Part shown: positions 1-7,616 of the stretch, one piece after another
Position numbering within the stretch: position 1 is the stretch's first letter
Layout of the letters: every line of letters starts with the position of its first letter
Assembly: GCA_964568975.1 (NCBI GenBank)
Contig: CAZMSO010000006.1
Coordinates: 1 to 64,000, forward strand
Length of the DNA stretch: 64,000 bases
Source of the DNA: CAZADA01 sp964568975
GTDB lineage: Bacteria; Pseudomonadota; Alphaproteobacteria; Caulobacterales; Maricaulaceae
Reading direction: 5' to 3'
Program-made: the position numbers and the translations under genes
The notes under the pieces: generated by a model
Seen by the model: only the letters and a program-made list of their open reading frames with translations
Database searches by the model: none
What the model was told of the DNA's origin: nothing

Positions 1-177
1 GATTTCGTGACCGTCCTGCAGGATGAGGCCACGGTCGGCATCGGCAACTTGGTGGACGCTGACCTGGCGCGAGAAAGCGCTCGGTTGACGGCCTTGCAGA
101 CCCAGCAGCAGCTGGGCACTCAGGCCCTTGCGATCGCCAACCAGGCGCCGAACGCCATTTTGGGTCTGTTTGGGTAA
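1..177 (+). CDS. Flagellin, C-terminal fragment (5' end outside window)
   Basis: The frame is open from base 1 to the TAA at 175-177 and gives the last 58 residues of a flagellin. It carries the D0 C-terminal helix pattern DADLARESARLTALQ and ends in AILGLFG. The same tail, DADLAAESARLQALQ followed by AILSLFQA, ends the complete flagellin at 930-1766, so the two are paralogues in tandem separated by a flaG-like gene. The product is the filament subunit exported by the flagellar type III system. The N-terminal half lies outside the window, so its length and any glycosylated central domain cannot be judged. Confidence 0.9.
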   Translation, partial: DFVTVLQDEATVGIGNLVDADLARESARLTALQTQQQLGTQALAIANQAPNAILGLFG

Positions 178-187
178 CCGTCGTCGG

Positions 188-233
188 CGGGGGCGCCTCA
201 GCGCGCGTCGCTGGGCGCGTCCCCGTCATTTTT
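188..233 (+). terminator. Probable intrinsic terminator after the first flagellin
   Basis: A GC-rich hairpin (arms about 188-202 and 210-225, one bulge) starts 11 nt after the flagellin stop and is followed by a run of five T at 229-233. This is a reasonable Rho-independent terminator for the upstream flagellin. The stem is imperfect, so this is a structural inference. Confidence 0.55.
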
Positions 234-291
234 GACGCCACGATCACGATAAGGGCGATTAGAAGGAGGCGGCCCCGCCGCCAGAGACGTC

Positions 292-720
292 ATGAGCACA
301 GTCACGCCACCGAATGGCCTGGGGGCTGGGGAGCTCGACACACGCGCCGTCACGCGCGCCACGCCGCCGGAGCGTCCGGCCCAAGGCGCGCTGGCGCGCG
401 ACGCCGATCCCGTCGCCGTGACCGCCAGCCGTGAGGCCCCGGCCGGCGAGGACGCCAACGCCGCCGCCGCCCCGGCGACGGACGCAGAGGACGCCGCGGC
501 CGAGCGCGCGCGCGAGCTTGCCCAACAGTTGGTGGATGACGCGCTGAAACCGTTCGCAAAGCTGCAAATCACCCGTGACGAGGCGAGCGATCGCTTCATT
601 TACACCACCATTGACAGCCGAAGCGGCGAGATCATTCAACAATTCCCCCGCGAGGAGCTTCTCAACGCGCTCGCCTCGCCCCAGGACGCCGAAGGCGTGG
701 TCGTCGACCGGCGCGTCTAA
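292..720 (+). CDS. flaG: FlaG-family flagellar protein
   Basis: This is a 142-residue protein. The first 80 residues are Ala/Pro/Glu-rich and low in complexity. The C-terminal 60 residues fit the FlaG fold, with LQITRDEASDRFIYTTID followed by GEIIQQFPREELL. FlaG proteins are small cytoplasmic proteins encoded beside flagellins and are linked to filament length or flagellin handling; the molecular role is not settled. It sits between two flagellin genes, which supports the call. The start at 292 has only a weak AGAGAC purine stretch upstream. Confidence 0.75.
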   Translation: MSTVTPPNGLGAGELDTRAVTRATPPERPAQGALARDADPVAVTASREAPAGEDANAAAAPATDAEDAAAERARELAQQLVDDALKPFAKLQITRDEASDRFIYTTIDSRSGEIIQQFPREELLNALASPQDAEGVVVDRRV

Positions 721-929
721 CGTCGCTCCCGGCCCGCGCGGTCCCGCGCGCGGCGTGTGGTCCGATCGCGGTGGTCGCTTCGCGCGCCTGTGCGCCGCAC
801 CCCTCGTGCTTGCACTTTATTAAGAGTGTCGGCCGATGCTGCTCGACAACGTCCAATCGGGGGACGGTGTCTCGCAGACTCCCCTGTATTGGGCGCAAGC
901 GGCGCGCATGGCGCGGGGAGAAGCGGCCT

Positions 930-1766
930 ATGAGCTTGACCGTCCAATCCAACCAGTCGGCTTTGGCCGCGCTGCAAGCGCTGAATCGCGCCACAAGCGA
1001 CCTCGACGAAACCCAGCGGCGCATCGCCACGGGCCAAGATGTGTCGCGCGCCAGCGATGATTCCACGCGTTTTTCCGTGGCCGAAGCGTTGCGCGCGGAC
1101 ATTGAGATTCTTGATTCCGTTGGGCTGAGCCTCGATCGGGCGGTGTCGATCGCGGATGTGGCGCTCTCGACTGCTGAGACCGTGTCGAACCTCCTCATTC
1201 AGTTGCAAGAGCGCGCGCTTGGCGCCACGGACGCCTCCCTTGACCCGGCGTCGCGCCAAGCGCTCCAAGCCGATTTCGCCGCCATCGCCGAGCAATTGGC
1301 CACAGTGGTGGAGAACGCGGAGTTCGACGACGTCAATTTGCTGAACGGCACTGTCACGCCCGGGATTGAGTTCCTGGCCGACGCCGACACCGCGCGCACA
1401 ATCACACTGCGCTCGCAAAACCTGACTTATGGCGGGCCGACCATCACGTTCGATCCCGCGGTGAACTCCGTGGCCACCGTCACTGACGCCCAAGCGACGC
1501 TGACGGCGCTGCAAGCCAGCTTCGACAACGTCAACACGGCGCTGAGCTCCCTTGGCGCGGATTCGCGCAAATTCGACGCCCACACCCAATTCGTCAGCCG
1601 CCTGCAGGACACGCTGCAAACGGGCGTCGGCCAGCTGGTGGACGCGGATTTGGCCGCGGAGTCGGCGCGCCTGCAAGCTTTGCAAGTGCAGCAGCAATTG
1701 GGCGTGCAGTCCTTATCAATCGCGAATTCGCGGCCGGAAGCGATCTTGTCGCTGTTCCAAGCGTAA
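930..1766 (+). CDS. Flagellin (complete, 278 aa)
   Basis: This is the filament subunit. The N-terminal D0/D1 region reads MSLTVQSNQSALAALQALN, then QRRIATGQDVSRASDDS, a classic flagellin signature. The C-terminal D0 helix ends in AILSLFQA. The start at 930 follows a GGGGAG ribosome site 10 nt upstream; the frame is open back to 771 but the extension has no flagellin character. At 278 residues it has the compact size of Caulobacter-type flagellins with little or no variable D2/D3. Nonulosonic-acid genes 2-6 kb downstream suggest that it is glycosylated. No sigma-54 -24/-12 element was found upstream. Confidence 0.95.
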   Translation: MSLTVQSNQSALAALQALNRATSDLDETQRRIATGQDVSRASDDSTRFSVAEALRADIEILDSVGLSLDRAVSIADVALSTAETVSNLLIQLQERALGATDASLDPASRQALQADFAAIAEQLATVVENAEFDDVNLLNGTVTPGIEFLADADTARTITLRSQNLTYGGPTITFDPAVNSVATVTDAQATLTALQASFDNVNTALSSLGADSRKFDAHTQFVSRLQDTLQTGVGQLVDADLAAESARLQALQVQQQLGVQSLSIANSRPEAILSLFQA

Positions 1767-1775
1767 ACGCGTGGG

Positions 1776-1811
1776 GCGGGGCGCGTCCCGCGATCCCGAG
1801 ACGCGCCCCGC
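1776..1811. terminator. Hairpin between convergent genes
   Basis: A perfect 12-bp inverted repeat (1776-1787 and 1800-1811, 12-nt loop) lies between the flagellin stop and the stop of the minus-strand EF-hand gene. There is no T tract on either side. It may end transcripts in both directions or act as a 3'-end stabiliser. Confidence 0.45.
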
Positions 1812-1816
1812 TGCGC

Positions 1817-2302
1817 CTACTCGTCTTCAGAGGCGGCGCGACGCTCGGCGATGCGCGCGCGCATGCCGTCGCGCACTTCCTCTTGGGTCACCGCGCCGTC
1901 GCCATCGGCGTCGAACTCCAGCACCCGCATAGGCCGTTCTAGGAACTCATCTTGGGTGATCAGCCCGTCGTCATTGGCGTCGAGGCGAGCCATCGGATCC
2001 CGGCCTTCACCATCGCCTTTGCGGCCGCGGCCGCGCGGCCGCGGGGGACGCTCAGCGTCAGCGGCTTTGAGAGCCTCGATCTCTGCGTCGTCAATCACGC
2101 CGTCGGCGTTGGCGTCGGCGGTTTGAAACGCAGTCAGCCGCGTGGATTCAATCTCGCTGGCGGAGATTTTGCCGTCGACATCCACGTCCACACGCTCAAA
2201 CAGAGTGTCGAGGAATTTCCGGCCGCGTTCATGGGGCTGGGCGACCGCGCCGGCGGTCAGGCCGGCGATGACGGCGCTGACGGCCAGGGTGTGCTTCCAC
2301 AT
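1817..2302 (-). CDS. Secreted EF-hand calcium-binding protein
   Basis: A 161-residue protein with an N-terminal signal peptide (MWKHTLAVSAVIAGLTAGAVAQ) and four EF-hand loops: DVDVDGKISASE, DANADGVIDDAE, DANDDGLITQDE and DADGDGAVTQEE. Each has the acidic positions 1, 3 and 5, Gly 6 and Glu 12 needed for calcium. It is expected to act in the periplasm or outside the cell as a calcium buffer or sensor. The start at 2302 was chosen because AAAGGA lies 7 nt upstream and the signal peptide begins there. It stands alone, convergent with the flagellin; no functional partner can be inferred. Confidence 0.85.
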   Translation of the reverse strand: MWKHTLAVSAVIAGLTAGAVAQPHERGRKFLDTLFERVDVDVDGKISASEIESTRLTAFQTADANADGVIDDAEIEALKAADAERPPRPRGRGRKGDGEGRDPMARLDANDDGLITQDEFLERPMRVLEFDADGDGAVTQEEVRDGMRARIAERRAASEDE

Positions 2303-2443
2303 GTCATCATCCTTTGTCTGGAACACCGCCACACCTCAGAAGTGGCGGACACATCCCTGCAAACGCGGAGCCTAGCGGCCTCCGTCGGCGTTGGGCGCGT
2401 CGGGTGGATGAACTTTTGGTCAGGTGCGGCGGTCGCGGGCCGA

Positions 2444-3568
2444 TTAGCCGGGGAAGGCGTCGCGCAACAAATCCTGCAGCGCGCGGGCGTCGAGCCGCTC
2501 CAGATTGGTGTCGGAGGCGTAGCTGAACCCGTCCGCGACCGGCTCCGCGCCGTCAGCGAGCCAGGCGTCGCGGCGCCGCTCATCAAAGCTCGGCACAATC
2601 ACGAAGCGGTCCTCAAGCTCCACCGTCGCGCGCGCGTCGTCCGCGGGCACCATAATCTCATGCAGCTTCTCGCCGGGACGGATCCCGACTATGCGATGGG
2701 GCAAATCCGGGGCGATGGTGTGGGCGAGGTCCACAGTGCGCATGCTGGGAATCTTGGGCACGAAAATCTCCCCGCCCTTCGCCATAGCGCACGAGGACAG
2801 CACGAAGTTCACGCCCTGGGGCAGGGTGATCCAAAACCGCGTCATACGCGGATCCGTGATCGGCAGGCTGTCGGCCCCTTCGCGCACAAGCTTTTGGAAA
2901 AACGGCGCCACCGACCCCCGCGACCCCACCACATTGCCGTAGCGCACAATGGAAAACACCGGCCCGTCTTCGCCGCCCATGGCGTGGGCGGCGGCGAAGA
3001 TTTTGTCGGAGCAGAGCTTCGTCGCGCCGTAAAGATTAAGCGGGTTGGCCGCCTTATCCGTGGAAAGCGCCACGACCCGGCTCACGCCCCGGCGAATGGC
3101 GGCGCGCACCACATTCTCCGCGCCGAACACATTCGTTTTGATGCACTCAAACGGATTATACTCAGCAATCGGAACATGTTTGAGCGCCGCGGCGTGGATC
3201 ACCAGATCGACGCCGCGCATGGCTTGATCCAGGCGCTCGAAGTCGCGGACATCGCCAATGAAATAACGCAGAAACCCATACTCATGCGGGCTGAAGACTT
3301 GCGCCATTTCGTATTGCTTCAGCTCATCGCGGCTGAAGATGATCAGCTTTTTCGGCGTAAACTGTTCGCAGACGGTTTTGACCAGCGCCCGTCCGAATGA
3401 GCCGGTGCCGCCAGTGATCATCACGGTCTTGCCGTTGAGGTCCGGCCACGGGCGGTCGAAGCGCCGTTTGGAGACCATGCCTTTAAGCGCGGCGGGCGCG
3501 GAGCTGTCGCGGCGGGCGGGCAGGCTGGCGCGGTCTGATGCGGCGCGATCCGGTTGGGCGGGGGGCAT
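2444..3568 (-). CDS. pseB: UDP-N-acetylglucosamine 4,6-dehydratase (inverting), PseB/FlmA type
   Basis: An extended short-chain dehydrogenase that makes the 4-keto-6-deoxy UDP sugar, the first step toward pseudaminic-type nonulosonic acids on flagellin. Visible motifs are the NAD-binding GGTGSFG, SRDELKQYEM, and the active-site STDKAANPLNLYGATK containing the Tyr-x-x-x-Lys pair. The start at 3568 has AGAGG 7 nt upstream and gives 374 residues, about 40 longer than usual; an internal Met at 3478 has AAAGG but only one base of spacing. The gene is divergent from the rest of the sugar cluster across a gapped 0.4-kb region. No PseC-type aminotransferase is present in the window. Confidence 0.9.
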   Translation of the reverse strand: MPPAQPDRAASDRASLPARRDSSAPAALKGMVSKRRFDRPWPDLNGKTVMITGGTGSFGRALVKTVCEQFTPKKLIIFSRDELKQYEMAQVFSPHEYGFLRYFIGDVRDFERLDQAMRGVDLVIHAAALKHVPIAEYNPFECIKTNVFGAENVVRAAIRRGVSRVVALSTDKAANPLNLYGATKLCSDKIFAAAHAMGGEDGPVFSIVRYGNVVGSRGSVAPFFQKLVREGADSLPITDPRMTRFWITLPQGVNFVLSSCAMAKGGEIFVPKIPSMRTVDLAHTIAPDLPHRIVGIRPGEKLHEIMVPADDARATVELEDRFVIVPSFDERRRDAWLADGAEPVADGFSYASDTNLERLDARALQDLLRDAFPG

Positions 3569-3990
3569 GGGCGAACCTCTGAGGGCGGATCTCTGCGGCG
3601 ACGGCGCCGCTTTGGGCCCTGGCGAGCCGCGACGCCGCCGCGCGCCCCCGGTATCGCGCGCCAGCGTTAAGGTCCGGTGTCGGGGGCGANNNNNNNNNNN
3701 NNNNNNNNNNNNNNNNNNNNNNNNNNNNNNNNNNNNNNNNNNNNNNNNNNNNNNNNNNNNNNNNNNNNNNNNNNNNNNNNNNNNNNNNNCCGCCGCGCGC
3801 CCCCGGTATCGCGCGCCAGCGTTAAGGTCCGGTGTCGGGGGCGACTGGGGGGCGACTCGGGGGAAGGCGGGGCGGCTCGCAGCGAGCGACGGATCGCGCC
3901 GGTCCGGGACGCGTCGTCGGCGATCGGCCGGGCGATTAGCGGTCTGACGATTAGCGCGGCTTTAAGCGCCGCTGGTCCAGCGTAGCGGCC
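3569..3990. other. Divergent intergenic region of the glycan cluster, with assembly gap
   Basis: This stretch between pseB and the spsF-like gene should hold both promoters. It contains a 100-N gap flanked by 55-nt copies, a GC-rich segment, two copies of CGATTAGCG about 15 nt apart near 3933-3955, and a small palindrome around 3955-3972. No clear sigma-54 or CtrA site was found on either strand, and part of the region may be missing. Confidence 0.6.
3635..3844. repeat. Assembly gap: 100 N (3690-3789) between identical 55-nt flanks
   Basis: Bases 3635-3689 and 3790-3844 are identical over 55 nt and enclose exactly 100 N. The same 55/100/55 structure recurs at the other two gaps in the window. 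The pattern fits adjacent contigs sharing one k-mer of 55 that were scaffolded instead of merged. The real sequence is probably one copy with no gap. Confidence 0.9.
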
Positions 3991-4809
3991 ATGGTGTTCG
4001 CCGTCATTGTCCAAGCCCGGCTGGGCTCGACCCGCTTGCCGGGCAAGGTGCTGGAGCCGCTCGGCGCACGCTCGGCCCTTGCGCGCTGCCTGGAGCGCTG
4101 CGCGCGCATCCCCCGTGTGGATGAAGTCGTGTGCGCCATTCCCGACGGCTCGCGCAATGATCCCGTAGCGGCGGAAGCCAAGCGCGTGGGCGCGCGCGTC
4201 GTGCGCGGGCCGGAGCAGGACGTGCTCGCCCGCTACGCCTTGGCGGCCAAGCAATCGCGCGCCGATCTCGTGATGCGCGTCACCAGCGACTGCCCCGTGA
4301 TCGACCCCGCGGTGTGTGCGCGGGTGCGTGATCTGCTGATCTCAGCCCGCGCGGATTACGCCTGCAACAACATGCCGCCGCGCTACCCCCACGGACTGGA
4401 TTGCGATGTGTTCCCCGCCGCACGGCTGTATGAGGCGGAGTGGTTGGCGAAAGCGCCTTTTGATCGCGAGCATGTGACGCCTTGGCTGCGCCGCGAGCCG
4501 GGCCTGGTGCGCGCGGCGATGGAAGGCCCGGGCCAGGGCGTGGAGCGGCTGCGCTGGACCCTCGATCACCCGGAAGATCTCGCTTTCTTCCAAGCGCTCT
4601 TTCATCATATGGGCGAAGCGGCTGCGCAGGCGTCGTGGACGGAGCTCGCGGCCTTTTGCTTGCGCCGCCCGGATGTGACGTCGCTGAACGCCATGCATGT
4701 GGATGAACCGCGCTTAGTCGCCGCCAGCGACGCCCATGTGTTCGCCACGGAAGACGCCGTGGCGGCCAAAAGCGCGGCGACAAACGCCGACGGCTCGGCG
4801 GCGGCGTGA
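3991..4809 (+). CDS. SpsF-like cytidylyltransferase for a nonulosonic acid
   Basis: A 272-residue nucleotidyltransferase of the SpsF / acylneuraminate-cytidylyltransferase group, expected to form a CMP-activated sugar acid. The N-terminus AVIVQARLGSTRLPGKVL is the family nucleotide-binding signature; DLVMRVTSDCPVIDP supplies the metal-binding acidic region. The last 40 residues are Ala-rich and probably disordered. It is the first gene of a plus-strand operon: its TGA overlaps the GTG of the next gene by four bases. The family also covers uncharacterised sugars, so the exact substrate is open. Confidence 0.8.
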   Translation: MVFAVIVQARLGSTRLPGKVLEPLGARSALARCLERCARIPRVDEVVCAIPDGSRNDPVAAEAKRVGARVVRGPEQDVLARYALAAKQSRADLVMRVTSDCPVIDPAVCARVRDLLISARADYACNNMPPRYPHGLDCDVFPAARLYEAEWLAKAPFDREHVTPWLRREPGLVRAAMEGPGQGVERLRWTLDHPEDLAFFQALFHHMGEAAAQASWTELAAFCLRRPDVTSLNAMHVDEPRLVAASDAHVFATEDAVAAKSAATNADGSAAA

Positions 4810-5693
4810 GCGGCTGGCTTGTCCTCGGCGCCACGGGCGCGCTCGGCGCCGCGATGATGGACGCGCTGGCGCAGGAGGGCCGCCCCGCGGCGGGCGCGGC
4901 GCGCACCGGCGCGGACCACGCCGTGGACGTGCGCGATCTTAATGCGCTCGGCCGTCTCTTGGACACCGTTGATCCGGCCGTCGTCGTCAATTGCGCGGCG
5001 GTGGTCGACTTCACTGCGTGTGCGCGCGATCCCGGCCTCGCTTACGCTGTGAACGCGCGCCCGCTCGCCGTGCTCGCGGACTGGTGCGCGACCCGCGACA
5101 GGCCCCTGGTGCAGATCTCCACCGATCAGTTTTTCCACAACGCCGCTGAGCCGCGCACGGCCCACCGCGAAGACGCCGCCGTGACGCTGCGCAGCGAGTA
5201 CGCGCGCTCGAAATACGCCGGCGAGGCCATGGCGCAGACCCATCCCGGCGCGCTTGTGGTGCGCACCAACATGGCCGCCGCGCGCCCGAGCCGGGGTAAG
5301 CCCTCCATCGTCACGTGGGCGTTAGAGGCGATGGCCGCGCGCGCGCCCATGACGCTGTTTGACGATTACTTCTGCTCCACCATGGATGCGCCCGCCTTAG
5401 CGCAGGCGATCGTGGACCTCGTGCGCGCGGAGGCCCATGGCGTGCTTAATGTCGCGGCCTCGACCGTCTTTTCGAAGGCGGAGTTTGTGGAGGCCCTCGC
5501 CGCCGCCCAGGGCCGGTCATTGGAGCGCGTCGAGCGGGTCCGCGCCGCGGAGGTCCTCGGCCCGGAGCGGGCGCTGCGCGTCGGCCTCGACGTCACGCGC
5601 GCTGAGCAAGTGCTCGGGCGCTCTTTGCCGGACCTTTCCCAAATTGCCGATCATTTTGTGAACCAATGGAGCCACGCCCATGCGTTGGGATAA
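4806..5693 (+). CDS. RmlD-like NAD(P)-dependent sugar-nucleotide reductase
   Basis: A 295-residue extended SDR resembling dTDP-4-dehydrorhamnose reductase (RmlD). Motifs are LVLGATGALG, VVNCAAVVDFTACARDP, QISTDQFF and the catalytic YARSK. RmlD enzymes reduce a 4-keto sugar nucleotide. Here it lies between the cytidylyltransferase (GTGA overlap) and the sugar-acid synthase (14-nt overlap), so it probably acts on the keto product of PseB or a later intermediate. In known pseudaminate pathways this place is taken by the aminotransferase PseC, which is absent here. The rhamnose route itself is unlikely because rmlA, rmlB and rmlC are not nearby. Confidence 0.75.
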   Translation: MSGWLVLGATGALGAAMMDALAQEGRPAAGAARTGADHAVDVRDLNALGRLLDTVDPAVVVNCAAVVDFTACARDPGLAYAVNARPLAVLADWCATRDRPLVQISTDQFFHNAAEPRTAHREDAAVTLRSEYARSKYAGEAMAQTHPGALVVRTNMAAARPSRGKPSIVTWALEAMAARAPMTLFDDYFCSTMDAPALAQAIVDLVRAEAHGVLNVAASTVFSKAEFVEALAAAQGRSLERVERVRAAEVLGPERALRVGLDVTRAEQVLGRSLPDLSQIADHFVNQWSHAHALG

Positions 5694-6792
5694 TTCGTTG
5701 AGCATTGGCGATCGTGAGGTTGCGATCGATCGCCCGACTTATTTTATCGCTGACATCGGCTCCAATCACGAGGGCGATCTTGAGCGCGCCAAAGCCCTGA
5801 TCCACCTCGCCGCTCAAGCCGGCGCTGATTGCGCGAAGTTCCAGCATTTTCGCGCCAGCGACATTGTCTCCGACGCCGGCTTTCGCGCGCTGGGCGGGCA
5901 GTTGGCGCATCAGGCGCGGTGGTCGCGCTCGGTGTATGAGGTCTTCCAACAGTATGAGACGCCGCGCGATTGGACCCGCGACTTAGCGGCGGAATGCGCC
6001 GCCGCCGGCGTGGATTTTATGACCACTCCCTACGACGTCGCGGCGGCCGACAGCATCAGCCCCTTTGTGAAGGCGTTTAAGATCGGCTCTGGAGACATTG
6101 CGTGGCCGGCTTTGATCCGCCATGTGGCGGCAAAGGACAAACCAGTCATCCTCTCCACAGGCGCCGCCGACATGGTGGATGTCGAGCGCGCCGCGGCCGC
6201 AGCGTTAGAGATTAATCCTCAACTGTGCGTGATGCAGTGCAACACGAATTACACGGGCTCGCTTGAGAACTTCGCCCACGTCAATTTGAACGTCTTACGC
6301 GCTTACGCGCTGAAATGGCCGGGCCTTGTCTTGGGACTGTCCGACCACGCGCCTGGCCACGCGGCTGTGTTGGGCGCGATCGCCCTCGGCGCGCGCACGA
6401 TCGAAAAGCACTTTACTGACGACACCACCCGCGATGGTCCGGATCATCCGTTTGCGATGGATCCCATGACATGGCGCGACATGGTCGATCGGGCGCGCGA
6501 GTTGGAAATGGCGCTCGGCGACGGCGTAAAGCGGGTGGAGCCCAACGAAGTGGAATCGGCGGTGGTGCAGCGGCGGGCCTTGCGCTTAACGGCGGACCGG
6601 CCGGCGGGCCACGTGCTTGCGCCGAACGACGTGGTGGCGCTTCGGCCGCGGCCCTATGACAGTGTCGAGCCGGTCGACCAGCATCTGGTGATCGGCGCGC
6701 CGCTCTTGCATGCAAAGCGCGCGGGCGAGGCTTTGATGTGGGCTGATGTCGAGGAGGCCGCGCCGGCCCGAGCAGCGGTGGCGGCGGCCTAG
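5680..6792 (+). CDS. N-acetylneuraminate / pseudaminate synthase family protein (NeuB/PseI)
   Basis: A 370-residue enzyme that condenses phosphoenolpyruvate with a 6-carbon amino sugar to give a 9-carbon nonulosonic acid. The TIM barrel starts with YFIADIGSNHEGDLERAK and continues through CAKFQHFRASDI, FKIGSGDI and LGLSDHAPG, which are NeuB-family signatures. The C-terminal 80 residues form the SAF (antifreeze-like) lid, starting near RRALRLTADRPAGH. The gene overlaps the RmlD-like gene by 14 nt. Whether the product is pseudaminic, legionaminic or another acid cannot be read from the sequence. Confidence 0.88.
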   Translation: MRWDNSLSIGDREVAIDRPTYFIADIGSNHEGDLERAKALIHLAAQAGADCAKFQHFRASDIVSDAGFRALGGQLAHQARWSRSVYEVFQQYETPRDWTRDLAAECAAAGVDFMTTPYDVAAADSISPFVKAFKIGSGDIAWPALIRHVAAKDKPVILSTGAADMVDVERAAAAALEINPQLCVMQCNTNYTGSLENFAHVNLNVLRAYALKWPGLVLGLSDHAPGHAAVLGAIALGARTIEKHFTDDTTRDGPDHPFAMDPMTWRDMVDRARELEMALGDGVKRVEPNEVESAVVQRRALRLTADRPAGHVLAPNDVVALRPRPYDSVEPVDQHLVIGAPLLHAKRAGEALMWADVEEAAPARAAVAAA

Positions 6793-6897
6793 CCGTCGCA
6801 AAGCGGCGCACGTTGGTGGAGGCGCAGATGACGCCGCGAGGGAGCTCCGAACAGACCACGGACGCGTCTGCGCCCAGCGCAGGCGGGCGGTGAGGCG

Positions 6898-7470
6898 ATG
6901 CTCGCCGGCGCTCACACCCTCTTGCGCGCGATTGAGGAGGCCGACCTCGAGCCTTTGCGGGCGTGGCGCAACCAGCCGCGCTTGCGCCGATACTTTCGTG
7001 AGCACCGCGAGATCAGCGCGGCGATGCAGCGGCGGTGGTTTGACACCAAAGTGTTGGCTGATCCGTCCACGCGCATGTTTGCGGTGTGCGAGCGCGGCGC
7101 GACGCCCGACGAGCCGGGCCGGCTCCTGGGCGCGGCCGGCGTTTGTTGGATTGATTGGCGCAACCGGTCCGGCGATTTCTCTCTCTATCTGGGGGCGGAC
7201 GGGCTTTACATTGACGCGGTGTTTGCTCCGGATGCGGGGCGGATCTTGCTTGATTATGCGTTCAATGACCTCGGCCTGAATCGGGTGTGGGCGGAAATTT
7301 ATGATCACGACGCCCCCAAGCAGCGGCTCTTGCCGGCCCTTGGGTTCCGCGAGGAAGGCCGCCACCGCCAAACCACCTGGTGTGAAGGCCGGTTCGTCGA
7401 CAGCGTGTTTTACGGGCTGCTCGCCCGTGACCGCGCCGTCGCCCGGTCGTCAGGCGCCGCCGCGGACTGA
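6898..7470 (+). CDS. GNAT-family N-acetyltransferase (PseH/FlmH-like)
   Basis: A 190-residue acetyltransferase of the RimJ/RimL-like GNAT branch. The N-terminus LLRAIEEADLEPLRAWRNQ is typical of the group that includes PseH, which acetylates the 4-amino sugar in pseudaminate synthesis. The CoA-binding region and the terminal strand (HDAPKQRLLPALGFREEG) are intact. It follows the NeuB-like gene after 105 nt in the same direction, so it is probably part of the glycan cluster. A substrate amine is not obvious because no aminotransferase is encoded nearby. Confidence 0.75.
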   Translation: MLAGAHTLLRAIEEADLEPLRAWRNQPRLRRYFREHREISAAMQRRWFDTKVLADPSTRMFAVCERGATPDEPGRLLGAAGVCWIDWRNRSGDFSLYLGADGLYIDAVFAPDAGRILLDYAFNDLGLNRVWAEIYDHDAPKQRLLPALGFREEGRHRQTTWCEGRFVDSVFYGLLARDRAVARSSGAAAD

Positions 7471-7616
7471 ACGCGCGCTTCAGGCCGCGCCACGGCAAGC
7501 CCATGGACTAAGCCGGCGTTTACCGAATTTCTTAGCGCGCGGTTAGCGCGTCCCGCGGCACGCTGGAAACTGACGCTTCAGCCCGAGAAGCGGGCGATCG
7601 AGCGGAGGAAGCCGCG

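Noticed and set aside
1952..3400. Open frame of 482 codons antisense to the EF-hand and pseB genes
   Set aside because: It spans two well-supported minus-strand genes and their intergenic region and has low-complexity composition.
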